NCBI GenBank assembly: GCA_028751875.1
Contig: CM054156.1
Location: 53,679,809-53,743,808, forward strand
Direction: 5' to 3'
DNA from: Rapana venosa
Taxonomy: Eukaryota > Mollusca > Gastropoda > Neogastropoda > Muricidae
Length of the DNA: 64,000 nt
The notes below the pieces were generated by a model. It was not told where the DNA came from. It made no database searches and saw nothing but the letters and a program-made list of their open reading frames with translations. Both the position numbers and the translations under genes were made by a program. Shown here piece after piece: positions 1 through 11,448 of this stretch; position 1 is the stretch's first letter; every line of letters starts with the position of its first letter.

Positions 1-1455
1 GATTTTACTTTTGTTTTTTGATAAAACTTTTGAAAATTGGAAAGTCAAAAAACAAACTATAAATACCAAAACCCAAACAAAATGGGTGTATTATTATGCT
101 TAATATGGGCTATGCGCGGCACTTTTTTTCCCCATGGGCCCCGGTTTGCATTTATCGCATTTTTACTATCTCCAGGATGGCACGAGGGGGTCCATGGGGT
201 GACTTGCGACTCCATCCCAAATCGGATTATTTCCGGGGACTATAAAACCCCAAAACCCTCACATGGGTGTATTTAACAGGGACACGAGTACTAACCCTGT
301 GAGACCTTGGGATTGTCCCTCTTTCGTGTCAGGTTCTTTTGGTTGTGAGGAAAGGTGGTTCATGGCCTAAGTCTCTGTGCTTCCCATTAGGATGTTTTTC
401 TATTTTTCAACTATTTGTAAACCATTTGATTACACTTTATTAAAAAAAAGTTGATTTAGGGTTTATTTGCCAACAGATTTTTTTTCATTGGTTAGTTTAC
501 CTGTCTGATTTCCCCCAGGATTTATTTTATTGCCACTTCCCCGTACTTTTATACCAGATGATTGCAGAACAGCTATCAAAAATTTATTTTGGTCAAATTT
601 GTCGTTGATATACTCTTTTTTTCTCTCTTAGCTGGGTCAGTCCTAGCCCTGATCCCGCCCTCACCGACTTCGTAACTTTTTAAAATTCTTCTATTTCGAG
701 GATTTAAGGAAAAAGCACTTATCACTTTTTTTTATCCCTCCCCTGTGTATTTGTTTTTTTAATTTGTCATCCCTTCCCCCCGGCCACAATGGCCTACCTT
801 CCAAAACTGGTGGAGGGGCCCTTTGGAGCAAAAAATTTCTAAAAACCCAAAGGGCTTTTATCATTTCAGAAAATCAAGGGATTCTTCTGAATAGTCCCTA
901 ATCAAGAAATTGAAAACGTTCGAACAATAAGTATCTGGAACTGATTTTTACAAAGTTAAAAATGGAACGCTGATCACGCACGCACAAAACACACACACAC
1001 CACACACACCCCACACACCAAAACCCCACAACACCACACACCACACACAAACACCACACACACCACCACCCCACTCCCTTTTTCTCTTTTCCCCTCCTCA
1101 CACACACACAAACGCACGCACGCACGCCCCACCCAAATTTTTTTTATAAGAAGAAAAGAAAAAACCCGAATGATAAATTTTAATTTTTTTTTGGATAACA
1201 GAATATTTTAAAAAGGGCTCTCATAAAAATGTTTTAAAGGATTATGACCCCTCCCCCCTCCCCAAAAAAAATCTTACCAGGACTGACCCAGGGGAGGTCA
1301 CAAAAAAAACGCCTTTCCATAGGCTCTTCTTACCAGAGTACGACGTTCTGAATAACCCTGCTATTGTCCCACACATATTGAAAAGGGTTGCAACCCCACC
1401 ATTTTTCCCGTCATTTAGGGGAATAAAGTTTATTTCTATTAATATTACATTGGAA

Positions 1456-1733
1456 GTATGAAGTAGTTCTTCGAGCCCGAAGGCCCCCTAAACCGGAACT
1501 TTTCCCGGTTCCCGTATGTTAAGCGAACTGTGGTTTTTCACCACCCCTGTGACAGGACGCGTCTTTGCCAAACTTCCCCCCAGAGCGGGGGCCCATTTTA
1601 CACCTGGGTGGGGGGTGAGGAAAATAGGAGTAAAATGTCTTTCCCAAGGACACAACACCGAGCTGAGGGGGATCGAACCCCCGACCTCTGGATCACGAGT
1701 GACCCCCAACCACTCGCCACGGGCCTCCCAAAG
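1456..1733 (-). mobile_element. tRNA-headed SINE with target duplication (family 4)
   Basis: On the minus strand it starts with a tRNA-like head: CGAGTGGTTGGGGGTCAC resembles an A box and GGGGGTTCGATCCCCC contains a B box. The body has CCTTGGGAAAGACATTTTA, close to a motif found in many metazoan SINEs. Flanks are ttacattggaa (1445-1455) and ttacatttgggaa (1734-1746), a target-site duplication with small errors. The corresponding site at 61922 is empty, so insertion post-dates or distinguishes the two D1 copies. Confidence 0.75.
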
Positions 1734-2689
1734 TTACATTTGGGAAAGTGGAAGCAATACCAAACACAGCTTTTTTTTTTTCATTCTTTCTGCTTTCAGT
1801 TGCTTATTTGAACTTCTCGCTCCCTCGGGGGCGGAAAAAAAAAATAAAAAGCACAGGGTCTTTTCCCTTATCTAAAAAAAAGAATTTTCATTTCTCTCTC
1901 TTCTCTTTCTCTCTCTCTCTCGGGACTGGATATAAAAAAAAAATGCACCGGGAAATTTTTCTTATGTGAAAAAAAAAATTGTTCATTTTCATTCCTCTCT
2001 GTCGGGGGCTAGATTAAAAAAAATGCACACGGGGGCTTTTTTATTTTTCTCAAAAAAAAAGAAAATTTTCCCCTCTCTCTCTCTCTCTCCTCTCTCTCTC
2101 TTCCTCTCTCTCTCCTCTCTCCTCCTCTCTCTCTCCTTTTCTCACCCCCGAATTCTGTCTTTATATCAATAAGAACAAAATTGCACTGAGCATTTTCGGA
2201 ATATGACATTACCTGTTATCAAGCGCACCCTAATATGTCTTTTTTTTAAAACACAATAAAGCTTTAAGCTTGTTTTTTATGCTGCTGTGGGGGAAATGTT
2301 GTTTATACATGGATGTGTAATAAAAAGCCTGTTTGATAAAAAATGTTAAAAACCATCATGCTTTCTTTGTGCTTTTTTAGATGATTCCTTCATAACTGTC
2401 TTCTTTTCCCATCATAACGGTTTTGTCTTTGTTCCTATCAGTAACGGTCTGTCTTTTTTCCTATCAGTGACGTGCGTCTTTGTTCCCATCAGTAACGTTT
2501 GTCTTTTTTGCAACTGTCCTTTTTGGGGTCATGAAAGTACTTTTTGACTTGGCTCGATTACATGCCCCGAAACTTAAAAAATCGAGAAAAACAACGCTGA
2601 AACCAAAGGGAGAGTCAAAGATATTCATTGACGAACAAAACCAAAATTATTCACAAATTTTCATAGAGGAGACATCTTTTAATAGACTG

Positions 2690-2975
2690 ACAAGTGGACA
2701 GGACAGCTCAGTGGGCGGAGCATCGTTTCCCCCCCCCCAAGTTAAGCAGCGTGAGCGGGGTTACAGTTGGATGGGTGACCGTTTTCGCCCTTGGGTTCAA
2801 CATTCCCCCGTTCACCCCGCTGTAAAAGGGGACCTCCTCTTTAGGGAGGGGAAGGGAAAAACAGCGGGGAGAGGAGTGGGGGCCGCCCTCAATAGCGGCC
2901 CCAGAGAAATGAGGTCTCGACGCCCGCCCCCAAAGACCCTTTTAGGTTATGGGACTCCTTTACCCTTTTCCTTCC
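2690..2975 (+). mobile_element. 5S-like / tRNA-like headed SINE (family 5), D1a copy
   Basis: The head reads cagctcagtgggcgg (A-box-like), then aagttaagcagcgtgagcgg and agttggatgggtgaccg, which resemble the internal control region of 5S rRNA (AAGCTAAGCAGGGTCGGGCC and TTGGATGGGAGACCG). It ends with ggttatgggactcctttac. It is the degraded partner of 62908-63205. Confidence 0.65.
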
Positions 2976-3598
2976 CATCCGATTTTAAAGTGGGTAAATA
3001 TTTCAAACGAACGAATTTTTTGGGATCTACTTTTTTTAAAGTGTGGGAAATTTGGCAGAAGCGTATTCAGCGAAAAAATTTTTCAAATCAAAATTGCTAT
3101 GCACCCAAAAAGAACAATGCTCCGCTGAGCAGAAGATTCACTTTGTTTCAATTTTTTTTTAGTCATATTTTTTAATTTTTGCAATTATGAACAAAAGGAA
3201 AGTACCAAAAAATTATGTTGGATACTTTTTTTTACCCCAAAAGACAAAGGAACAACAAGTATTGATTTCAAACGGACTGCCAATTATAGGAGGGGGCATC
3301 TCTCTCCATCCCCTTTTCCCCCCCCCGCCACCGCTGTGACGTAGTCCCTTCCTCCCTCCCCCCCTGGTGGCTGGGGGAGGTCCACCTGACACCTCCCGTG
3401 TGGTCCTCACCCTTTTTGCTTCTTTCTCTCTTGTACCCGACCCTGAGGAAGTTCGCCATTCCTTTTTTTTTCCCACTTTGCGAGAATCCCCTGAATGACA
3501 AAAACTTGCCCCGCTTCAAGACAGACTGATGCGTTCCCTGAATTTTAATTTTTTTATCATGTAATGTGGGTCATAACACGAATTGAAAAAAGGACACA

Positions 3599-3922
3599 AT
3601 TTAAAATTTATTTTATTCTTTGTATCGAGGATAAAGGAATAACACTTTTGTGCTTTTTTTTCACCCCTCCCCGTGTGTATGCGGTTTTGAAATTTGTCAT
3701 CTTTCCCACCGGGACACAAAGGGTACCCCACGAAAAGCGGAAAGGGTTTTAAGTGTCACAAGATGTTCTTTTCGTGCGTTCCACAGTGGCCCCGTTTAAG
3801 TCTATCCGAAGGGCTTTTGGGGGGAAGTGGATCTCACTGATGTTAAATAGGGGGAAAAATCCTGAAATGGAACGAACCTGGTTTTCAGATTCAAGCGCAA
3901 TGTTCTAACCCAGGCTTTCCCA
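3599..3922 (-). mobile_element. tRNA-headed SINE with hairpin tail (family 2), near full length
   Basis: Read on the minus strand: head gggttagaacattgcgcttg (A-box-like) and caggttcgttcc (B-box-like), core cccttcggatagacttaaac, and tail ending with a short hairpin (aagcacaaaagtgtt) followed by a tail like cctttatcctcgat. It lies exactly where D1a stops matching D1b, so it has inserted into the RTE-like coding end. A GA-rich tract follows. Confidence 0.68.
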
Positions 3923-4020
3923 AGGAGAAAGAGAGAGAGAGAGGAAAAGAAGGAGAGGGAGAGGAGAGAAGAGAAGGGAAAAGGAGAGAGAGAGAGGGAG
4001 GAGAAAGAGTTTCAGGGTTA
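3923..4020. repeat. GA-rich low-complexity tract
   Basis: Imperfect (GA)n/(GGA)n sequence follows the SINE at 3599-3922. No coding signal is present. Confidence 0.8.
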
Positions 4021-4334
4021 ATAACACTGAAAAAATAAACTGACAAAAAAATAAAACTTTTTTTTTAAAAAAAACCTTTTGAGATGATCAAGAGAAGGGG
4101 TTAAATAAGGAGGAAGCTCAAAAAGAGGGAGAGGGGGAAGGGCTCATCAATTCAAACCTCCCCTGGGGGAAAAAAACCAAAAAAAAAAAGAAGAAAAGAG
4201 AAACAATTAAGACAAAAAAGAATGAGGTATAAACATTTGAAATAAAAGAAAAAAAAACGACAAAATAAAACCAGGGCTTTTTTTTGAACATTTCTTTCCC
4301 CAAATGGGGGTTTGGGCAATTCAGAAAGGGGTAT
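4021..4334. other. Purine-rich stretch, nothing recognised
   Basis: A-rich sequence with homopolymer runs (A8-A10). Open frames on the minus strand here translate T-rich sequence into Phe/Leu strings and are not credible genes. Confidence 0.5.
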
Positions 4335-4572
4335 AGCTGAACACCACACAACACACATAAGGATACCACTCACACACATATAACCACAAACACACGGACA
4401 CAACACAAACCAAAAATAACAACACCAGAGGAAACACACCAGACAACATGAAGATAACACTACACAATTTTCACACTACTTCATCCTACCATATGTACAA
4501 ACACACACACCAAACCCCGCGCGCGCACACACATACACACCACACACACACGCGCGCGCGCGCGCAGGATAA
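4335..4572. repeat. CA-rich minisatellite with alternating GC tract
   Basis: Loose repeats of ACACACA with interspersed GGATA/GGATAAC, ending in cacgcgcgcgcgcgcgc (about 4549-4566). Alternating purine-pyrimidine sequence of this kind can adopt Z-DNA. The same style of array precedes the second D2 copy at 30780-31200. Confidence 0.75.
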
Positions 4573-5082
4573 CAGACACAGACGCTAATTGAAGAGTATG
4601 AGCGCATATAAGCACACGTTTGCTGGGTGGCGGAGGAAGGGGGAGGTATTGAAGGCAAATTTCATTAATGACGCAAGGGTGCCTAGTATTTTTTAACGTT
4701 TTGTTCCCCTACCTTTTCATTTTTAAAGTATAAACGTGAAAAAGGTGAAACAGTAGGGGAAATAAATTTTTTTTGTCATGAGTTTTATGATTTATTATTT
4801 TTTTAATTCTTAAAACTTGTTTATTTAAGTGTGTGTGTACGTGAGCGCCACACACGCGGTTTATGAGTATGTGTGTTTGTAATTGTATACTGTAAATTTA
4901 TTTTTCAATGTATTATTTATCAATTTTTCCCCTTTTTACGGTTTAATTAATGGGGAAAGGGGCAATAATTATATTTTAGTATTTCTTAAAAAATTTTTTT
5001 AATGGGCTTGATAAAAAAAGCAAAAGTTTGCTTATTAATGTACCACTTGAAATAAAAATTTGAAATTGACATGATTGACTTA
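4573..5082. other. AT-rich spacer, nothing recognised
   Basis: AT-rich with homopolymer runs and a short GT tract near 4831. I find no exon, RNA gene or element ends. Confidence 0.5.
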
Positions 5083-5446
5083 TAGAGGGAAAAAATAAAG
5101 CATAGTCAGGGCAAATAAAATGGGCGCAAAACATGAGTGACAGTGCACATGGCATCCACCATTTTGCAAAATGCAAGCCAAAATTAAATTTTTGACAAAA
5201 AAAATGACAAGAAAATGAATATGTTCAAAAAAATGAATCTATATAAAACACAAACAATATAATACAATCACCCCCAAAGCAATTCAATGGAATGCAATAT
5301 AGTGCAATACAATACAATACTAGACAAAACAATGAATTACAATGCAATACAATGCATTACAAAACAATACAACACAATAAAATACAATTCAAGACAACAC
5401 ACCACACCAGACCACAACACGTGCCACACCAAATCCACACCCATCA

Positions 5447-6318
5447 CCAGCCGCCATGGCGCAGTGGTTAGCGCCTTGGGTTACGGACTGGAAGGTCGCG
5501 GGTTCGATTCCCATAAGAGTCATAGGGATTTTTCGGACTCCGGCCGGCTCCTACCCAGAGTGAGTGTGCTGTGGGCTCAGTGGGAAGACTGGGACCACAC
5601 AGTCGAGCTTCATCCACTTAACGGATGCGAGTTTGAGAGTGTTGCTCAAATTACCTGACCAACACTGCAGGTGTCTGTATCTCTCGGGCCTGGTTGACGC
5701 CGGGATATATTATGATAGTAAGCGTAGAGTACAACCCTGTCAAGTAGTCTCAAAGCATATGCACTTCCACAGCAGCATCATTACGTCATCCTCATTGTCA
5801 TTGATCATCATGCAATTAAAAAAAAATTGCCTCTGATTCGGTGGTCCCAGTTTCTCTGGTCTCATGGTGACCTCAGATTCGGTTTGCCCATACACTTCTG
5901 TGCCTGTGATGAGTTTGTGCCAAAGCCTTTGGGGTTGGAGGTTCGCGGGGGACGGTCGTTGGAGGGACGTTGTGGTGGTTGCCACCTCGGGTGGGCAACT
6001 CACTCAGTCTGGCTCCGCGACTGAGCTAATACTGTCGTTAGTAGGGGGCTTAGTAGGTGGTGTCCTGCGTATGTTAGCTCAGAACAGGCACCGCTGAACA
6101 CCGCCAAAGTGACCCAGCAGCAGTGCAGGGCCCCTCTGGTTGGTGGCCCCACGGCGACCTGATAGTGATTGGCTCCCTGTGGACCTCCGACTCTGAGGAT
6201 GAGACATAACAAATCTGGGTATGGTTGTGGCGGGGAGATTGGAATGAGCGGCGTGGGAACAGCAGGACATGGGACGTCACAGAAGATGAGGCAGCAAAAA
6301 AAAAAAAAAAAAAAAAAA
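5447..6318 (+). mobile_element. Long tRNA-headed SINE (family 1), copy A, with 16-bp target duplication
   Basis: The head gccgccATGGCGCAGTGG contains a canonical pol III A box (TGGCGCAGTGG) and about 40 bases on a canonical B box (GGTTCGATTCC). The element is about 870 bases, long for a SINE, and ends in a poly(A) run of about 24 (6297-6320). It is flanked by aaatccacacccatca at 5431-5446 and 6319-6334. The D2b copy shows the empty site. No protein frame is credible inside. Mobilisation by a LINE in trans is inferred from the poly(A) and the target duplication. Confidence 0.88.
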
Positions 6319-6334
6319 AAATCCACACCCATCA

Positions 6335-6545
6335 TACCACACACCACACCACACCACACCATACCATACCATACCCCACCACACCACAGTACACCATACC
6401 ATACTACACCACACTATACCACACCATAGCACACTACACCACACCATAGCACACTACACCACAACACACCACACCATATCATATCATACCATACCCTATC
6501 ATACCATGCAACACAACAGACCATAATACACTACACTAGTCAAGT
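6335..6545. repeat. ACACC/ATACC simple repeat
   Basis: Irregular repeats of cacaccacacc and cataccatacc fill this stretch; the other D2 copy has a shorter version at 31560-31735. It ends in caagtcaagtcac, a pentanucleotide run that could be the 3' terminus of a minus-strand retroelement or transcript. Confidence 0.8.
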
Positions 6546-7531
6546 CAAGTCACATTTTTATTTCCAGATGGTACATTGAATAAGCAATGCCTTTGCTTTT
6601 TTCCCATCAAAACATGTTACTATTATCATCTCTGCAAAGTTGGAATGAAGGCCCGCCTGCCTTACAAGCAGGATCATCTGGTAGACATCTCTGTGCAGAA
6701 CTTTTATCACAAGTTAGGTCAGGCTGACGGTAGTGATGTCAGGGGTCTACCCAACTTACAGACTTCATGCTGTATAATGGTCTACACAACAACAGTTCTC
6801 AAATCAGAAATGTCCACTGGGATGCTACAATAAACTAAAAGCACAGGTAACATGCAGTGTAATACCGCCCTCTCACCCCCATCCCCATGCAGTGAAAAGA
6901 AATCATCCCTCCCCCACCAACACCTCCTACAGACACTTTGTTGTCACTCAAGATGATAAGGTGACACAATCATCTACCTCTTCACATTAAATTTCGGTTG
7001 TAATAAGCTCCAACGTTTCGTAAAAGGGTCTAAACTTCATTGTTATTTATTCGTATTTTGCAATTCAAAAATGCATTAAAAATAAAACAAGCCATTAAAG
7101 AAATCACAACTGAGTTTCACAGTTCATTCTCTTGGTTTGTCATTAAAATGAACATGTCACATGTCAAAAACTAGGGCTTAGAATTCGTGTTATTAAGTTT
7201 GGTGATCTATAATTGATATATTATTGATAACATTTATTTTTATACCTTGAAATATTTAAAAGCAAGCAAGCAAACAAGCACACAAATAAACATAAAAAAC
7301 AGCAAAAAAGCTTTGGTCAACATTAACTGTTCCATACCATGTCAACTTTGAGTTACTTTAGGTACTACTTACCAGAAAAGCTAAGTGTGTATTTTGGCCT
7401 GAGTAGGAATGACTATCATGCTTATGATCCCTACACCTGAACTGACCAATGGCTTCGGGCATAAGTGATAAATAGGCCTAGGCCCATATGGGCTTCACAG
7501 AACAACAGCAGCAGACTAGCATATACACAAC
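6546..7531. other. D2 noncoding region, possible minus-strand 3' end
   Basis: It is conserved with 31757-32801 apart from indels. On the minus strand the boundary reads ...ccatctggaaataaaaatgtgacttgacttg, an AATAAA-type signal next to a pentanucleotide run, as at the 3' end of a LINE or a gene transcript. I see no coding frame. Confidence 0.4.
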
Positions 7532-7560
7532 ATGGCTTACAAGGGAAAGGAAGGAAGGAG
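7532..7560 (+). CDS. Second copy of exon 1 in the duplicated segment
   Basis: This is the counterpart of 32802-32824 in the 5083-8050 duplicate: ATG in context caacATGG, nine codons (MAYKGKEGR) plus AG, then a consensus donor gtgagt. Its phase is identical to the other copy although the length differs by six bases. If the duplication is real, this is an alternative upstream first exon and promoter for the F-box-like gene; if it is a misplaced haplotype, it is the cleaner allele of exon 1. The N gap 640 bases downstream makes the second option plausible. Confidence 0.35.
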
Positions 7561-8200
7561 GTGAGTAGTTGAAAGAAGATTGTTTTAATTCATCATGGAC
7601 AGGGTTTTATGCTTTGCACAGTTGTGGTTTGTAGTACATGATATCTTACACTACTGTGATTGTTCTTTTTAGTTTACACATGTGGACAACCAAAGTGTTT
7701 AGTTGTAAGTAGCCATGTTTTGATTTGTCCTTGTACCTTTAGGCCTAGCAAAATGTCTTTGTTTAAATCATAGGGTAAGCCTAAGAGAAAGAATAGGTCT
7801 CACCACTAATATTTTGTATTATTTCATTTAAAACTCTCTGGCATTGTGTTCTAGCTGTTCATATGACACTACACCTCAAAATGCTGTGTCATACATGTTC
7901 ATACATTAAACACACACAAAAAAATAAATATTTCAGCATGTTCAAGGGAAACTACTCATGCTGTTGGCTAAAATACTCTCTTTTTCAGTGAAGTTCCTTA
8001 CCTTTAAATATCACTCACTTTGTGTGTTCATGCTTTTTCCCCTTCATCTTCTAAACATCAGTGTGAGTTTACAATTTTTCATGAGAAAAACTGTGACAAA
8101 GAAGATATACATGCTGAAAGAGGCAGCATTGGCAAAGTTTACTGAAAAGTGGGCCCGACCCCAGGGAAAAAAACTTTTTATGGAATCATTGTGATTTTTT
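7561..8200. other. Intron-like sequence after the exon 1 copy
   Basis: AT-rich sequence continues D2 to about 8050 and then unique sequence to the gap. The site catg at 7894-7897 is the unoccupied counterpart of the 1649-bp insertion in D2b. Confidence 0.5.
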
Positions 8201-8700
8201 NNNNNNNNNNNNNNNNNNNNNNNNNNNNNNNNNNNNNNNNNNNNNNNNNNNNNNNNNNNNNNNNNNNNNNNNNNNNNNNNNNNNNNNNNNNNNNNNNNNN
8301 NNNNNNNNNNNNNNNNNNNNNNNNNNNNNNNNNNNNNNNNNNNNNNNNNNNNNNNNNNNNNNNNNNNNNNNNNNNNNNNNNNNNNNNNNNNNNNNNNNNN
8401 NNNNNNNNNNNNNNNNNNNNNNNNNNNNNNNNNNNNNNNNNNNNNNNNNNNNNNNNNNNNNNNNNNNNNNNNNNNNNNNNNNNNNNNNNNNNNNNNNNNN
8501 NNNNNNNNNNNNNNNNNNNNNNNNNNNNNNNNNNNNNNNNNNNNNNNNNNNNNNNNNNNNNNNNNNNNNNNNNNNNNNNNNNNNNNNNNNNNNNNNNNNN
8601 NNNNNNNNNNNNNNNNNNNNNNNNNNNNNNNNNNNNNNNNNNNNNNNNNNNNNNNNNNNNNNNNNNNNNNNNNNNNNNNNNNNNNNNNNNNNNNNNNNNN
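8201..8700. other. Assembly gap of 500 N
   Basis: Exactly 500 N, a typical scaffolding placeholder of unknown true length. Order and distance across it are not proven by sequence. Confidence 0.99.
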
Positions 8701-8754
8701 TTACTCCAACCACACACACACACACACCACACCACACACACACACACAACACAC

Positions 8755-8920
8755 AGGGCAGATCCTTTTGGGTCAGAACATTGCGCTGAAACCTGATGAC
8801 CTGGTTCGATTCCCATTCAAGAGGATTTTTTCCTCTGGAGTTAAGATCAGTGCTTCAGATGAGACTATAAACCGAGGTCCGTGTGCGAATAAAATGCGAA
8901 TAAAAAGGAAGAAAGAAAAG
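8755..8920 (+). mobile_element. SINE family 2 fragment (head and core)
   Basis: Reads cagaacattgcgctgaaacc and then GGTTCGATTCCC (B box), then cttcagatgagactataaac and cgaggtccgtgtgcg. It is the plus-strand version of the SINE at 3599-3922 and 46922-47290. The tail is missing and is replaced by the CA/GGATAAC array. Confidence 0.7.
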
Positions 8921-8924
8921 GCTA

Positions 8925-9490
8925 ACACACACACATAGGATAACAACCACACACACATAGGATAACACACAAAAATAGGATAACACACCATAGATAACAC
9001 ACAGGATAACACACACATAGAATAACACACACAAAGGAGAAAACTAACAATAGGATAACACACACACACAGGATAACACAACACACATAGAATAACACAC
9101 ACACACGATAAAACTAACAGATAGGATAAACACACACAGGATAACACAAACACACATAGGATAACACACAGGATAACAAACACATAGAATAACACACACA
9201 CAGGATAAAACTAACAGATAGGAAAAACACACACATAGGTTTAACACACACATAGATAACACACACATAGGATAACACACAGGATAACACACACATAGAA
9301 AAACACACACACAGGAGAAAACTAACAGATAGGATAACACACACACAGGATAACACAACACACATAGAATAACACACCCCAAGGAATAAAACTAACAAAT
9401 AGGATAACACACACACAGGATAACACAAACACACATAGGATAACCAAACACACACAGGAAAACCACACACATAGGACAAAACACACACCC
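8925..9490. repeat. GGATAAC-CACACA minisatellite
   Basis: About 30 imperfect units of roughly 16-20 bases built as aggataacacacacacat, with variants (aaactaacagataggat) that recur at longer spacing, so there is a higher-order pattern. Minus-strand frames translate this as Cys/Val strings and are not genes. Confidence 0.88.
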
Positions 9491-9584
9491 ACTCACTTTT
9501 TCACACACACACACACACACATACACACAGGCACGCAAGCAAACATGCAGGCGCGCGCGCGCGCGCGCGCACACACACATTATT
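9491..9584. repeat. CA array with a (GC)n core
   Basis: Contains cacacacacacacacaca and gcgcgcgcgcgcgcgcgc (about 9551-9570), alternating purine-pyrimidine and potentially Z-forming. It ends just before the conserved block at 9585. Confidence 0.85.
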
Positions 9585-9732
9585 CGTCAGATATCACTTT
9601 AAGTGAACAGACGTAAAATTGAAGACACACACACACACACACACACACACGGAAAAAAAGAAAACAAGATGCGGAAATGGTCAGTCACTAGACTAAGCCC
9701 ACGAATTTTATTGGCAATTGAAACTGGTACTA

Positions 9733-10996
9733 TGACTAAAACTACCAGATCTAAAACTCAGTGCGCTCGCGCTTCTTCCCACAGCGAAAAAAACCACAAG
9801 CTGCTGGAAAGTAATGCAGGGCTGCAGAACTAGGCCTCCCTGCCCTGACGGGAATCTGCTGCCTGGACGTTGATGGCGGCCAAACCCCAAAGGGAACAGC
9901 AGGCACTTCCCGTTGATACCGTAAGTGCCCTTAATGATTTGAAGAAAGTCATAATATCGTTGTGTGACCGTATCACCAACCTACAAAAAAACAGGGGAAG
10001 GCCAAAAGCAAACAATAAATGCTTTCCTAACATAAAAAATTGACTACATCTGTTTTGTTCCGATAGAGGAACACAGACAGGCAGAAATGGCTGAAATGGG
10101 AGCCATGTCAACTACACAAGCAGATCTAGCCCCACCTATGCTGATGTGTGCAAGTCAAAATCACCCAGGCAGTTGCGGGAACAGTACCAAAGCCAGCTGC
10201 AATGCCTGTGGTTGACAAGACCTCCAAACAAAAAGGGGATAGAAATAGACCCAAAGTCAATCCAAAAGTGACCTCAAAATGTCAAATGATGCTATGCAAC
10301 AATCTGGACTCCCAAATACAAAACTAAAAACAGAAACGAGATTCAGATCTCCTTCAGGTAGTCATGCTCCATGATTCCGTAGCAAACAGAGTTAATGATA
10401 AGAGACAGGGCCGTTCCTATGGCTTTGATGCTTTCTCTTACAAAACAAATAAAACAAAAAATATAGCTACAGCTTGTACATCAGTGGTTTTTCTTCATCT
10501 GAGAAATTCCCAGATGCTGTTTTGTGATACACTGTGGGATCAAATGATTTAAAGAAAAAAGACCCAGAAGTTTGCAGAAAAAATATTTGTAAAATGTATA
10601 AAAGAAATTGCAACTAAGCATCTTAAATTAAAAAAAATAATTAGCAAAATTGGGCTCCTGTAAAAAACACGGGAGCTGAACTTGAAGGGTGATGTCTTCG
10701 ATGCTCTTGTCATGTCTGTTTCTGTTTGGTTTTGACAATGTGTCTTTTTTTTAGTCATGCCGCTTGGGCTACAGGACACTCAGACACTCATCCTAAATCC
10801 AAAAGGGGCCAGCATGTTGGCGGGGAACCACGGCAGGCATGTAAGAGGACTGTTCGGGGAGACACCAAAAAACCCCGAACGTGTCTCCCACGCCTACCTG
10901 GACCCTCCCCCTATGCCACAACATCCACACTATGATGCAGGCTACATGGAATCATGGGGAAGTAGATTTGATCTATTGAATGATTGGTTGTATTAA
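9733..10996 (+). pseudogene. Nimb-like ORF1 remnant
   Basis: It starts MTKTTRSKTQ; a second copy of the element at 20905 starts MTKTRRTRSIS, so the start is supported by two copies. The frame is broken many times. No intact CCHC zinc knuckle is visible. The last open stretch, 10757-10996, encodes MPLGLQDTQTLILNPKG and ends NDWLY; it follows a T-rich tract ending in ag and may be the end of ORF1 or something inserted. Function (RNA-binding gag-like protein) is inferred from position only. Confidence 0.45.
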
Positions 10997-11448
10997 CTAT
11001 TAAAAAGTTGTAAAAACGAAAAGAGAAAGTAGGGAGGTGAACTAGAATAACCATATCATACACAGTACGCTTTGCAGTAGCTTAAAATAGTGTATGCTTT
11101 AATTGGCCTTTCTTACTGATAGTTCTACCATCACTTATTCATTGCATTTTGGTAAATCAGGTCAACTGTAGTTTGTGGGTTGTTTCCTTTATTGTTTATT
11201 CCTGTTAATCTAGTTGTTTGGGTGTTTAATTGTGTTTCGTTTTTCTTTTTCCAGTTAAGATTTTTTTGTTGGGGGAGGGGGTTGTCTATATTACTTTAAT
11301 TTCTTTTTTTCTTCTTTTTTCCATACTCCTTTTCAGGAATAAAAGCAAACGGGTTTTTTGCTTTTTGTTTATTTTGTTATTGGTTTGTTGTTTTCTTGCT
11401 TTTTGTTTTTGTTTTGTTTTCTTTGATGAAGAATCATTCAAGCATTGT
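10997..11448 (+). other. T-rich inter-ORF region of the Nimb-like element
   Basis: T-rich sequence with no coding support lies between the ORF1 remnant and the endonuclease motif. A frame of Phe/Leu-rich residues here is compositional. Confidence 0.5.

Larger units (their letters stand above)
1..3598. repeat. Large direct repeat D1, copy a (degraded)
   Basis: This segment aligns colinearly with 60342-63868 in the same orientation. Shared landmarks are the opening AT-rich stretch, a CA array, the CT-rich tracts with hairpin tails, a 5S-like SINE and an RTE-like coding end. Copy a differs by an extra SINE (1456-1733) and by dense short indels that mostly turn mixed sequence into homopolymer runs. 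It ends at about 3598, where a minus-strand SINE interrupts the RTE-like coding stretch. The left boundary is outside the window. Confidence 0.85.
5083..8050. repeat. Direct repeat D2, copy a (carries SINE and exon 1 copy)
   Basis: It is colinear with 31220-34960 in the same orientation. Shared landmarks are tagacaaaacaatgaattac, a caagtcaagtcac run followed by a 3'-UTR-like stretch, the ATG exon and atcactcactttgtgtgttc. Copy a has a long SINE (5447-6318) absent from copy b. It lacks a segment of about 70 bases that is present in b near 32175-32245, and it lacks the 1649-bp insertion found in b. It stops matching about 150 bases before the N gap. Confidence 0.85.

Noticed and set aside
2480..3175. 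231-codon open frame
   Set aside because: It runs through a SINE (2690-2975) and homopolymer-inflated DNA; the cleaner D1b copy does not keep the frame.
5455..5512. A functional tRNA gene
   Set aside because: A and B boxes are present, but the acceptor stem does not close and the sequence continues into an 870-bp SINE body with poly(A); the same head recurs at 45232.
8149..8816. Open frames through the N run
   Set aside because: They exist only because N codons are not stops.
8773..9580. Several long minus-strand Cys/Val-rich open frames
   Set aside because: They are translations of the CACACA/GGATAAC minisatellite, with no start context and no domain.
10757..10996. Terminal exon of a host gene
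   Set aside because: A T-rich tract ending in ag precedes it, but it sits between ORF1 and ORF2 of the Nimb-like LINE and no partner exon was found; kept as ORF1 remnant.
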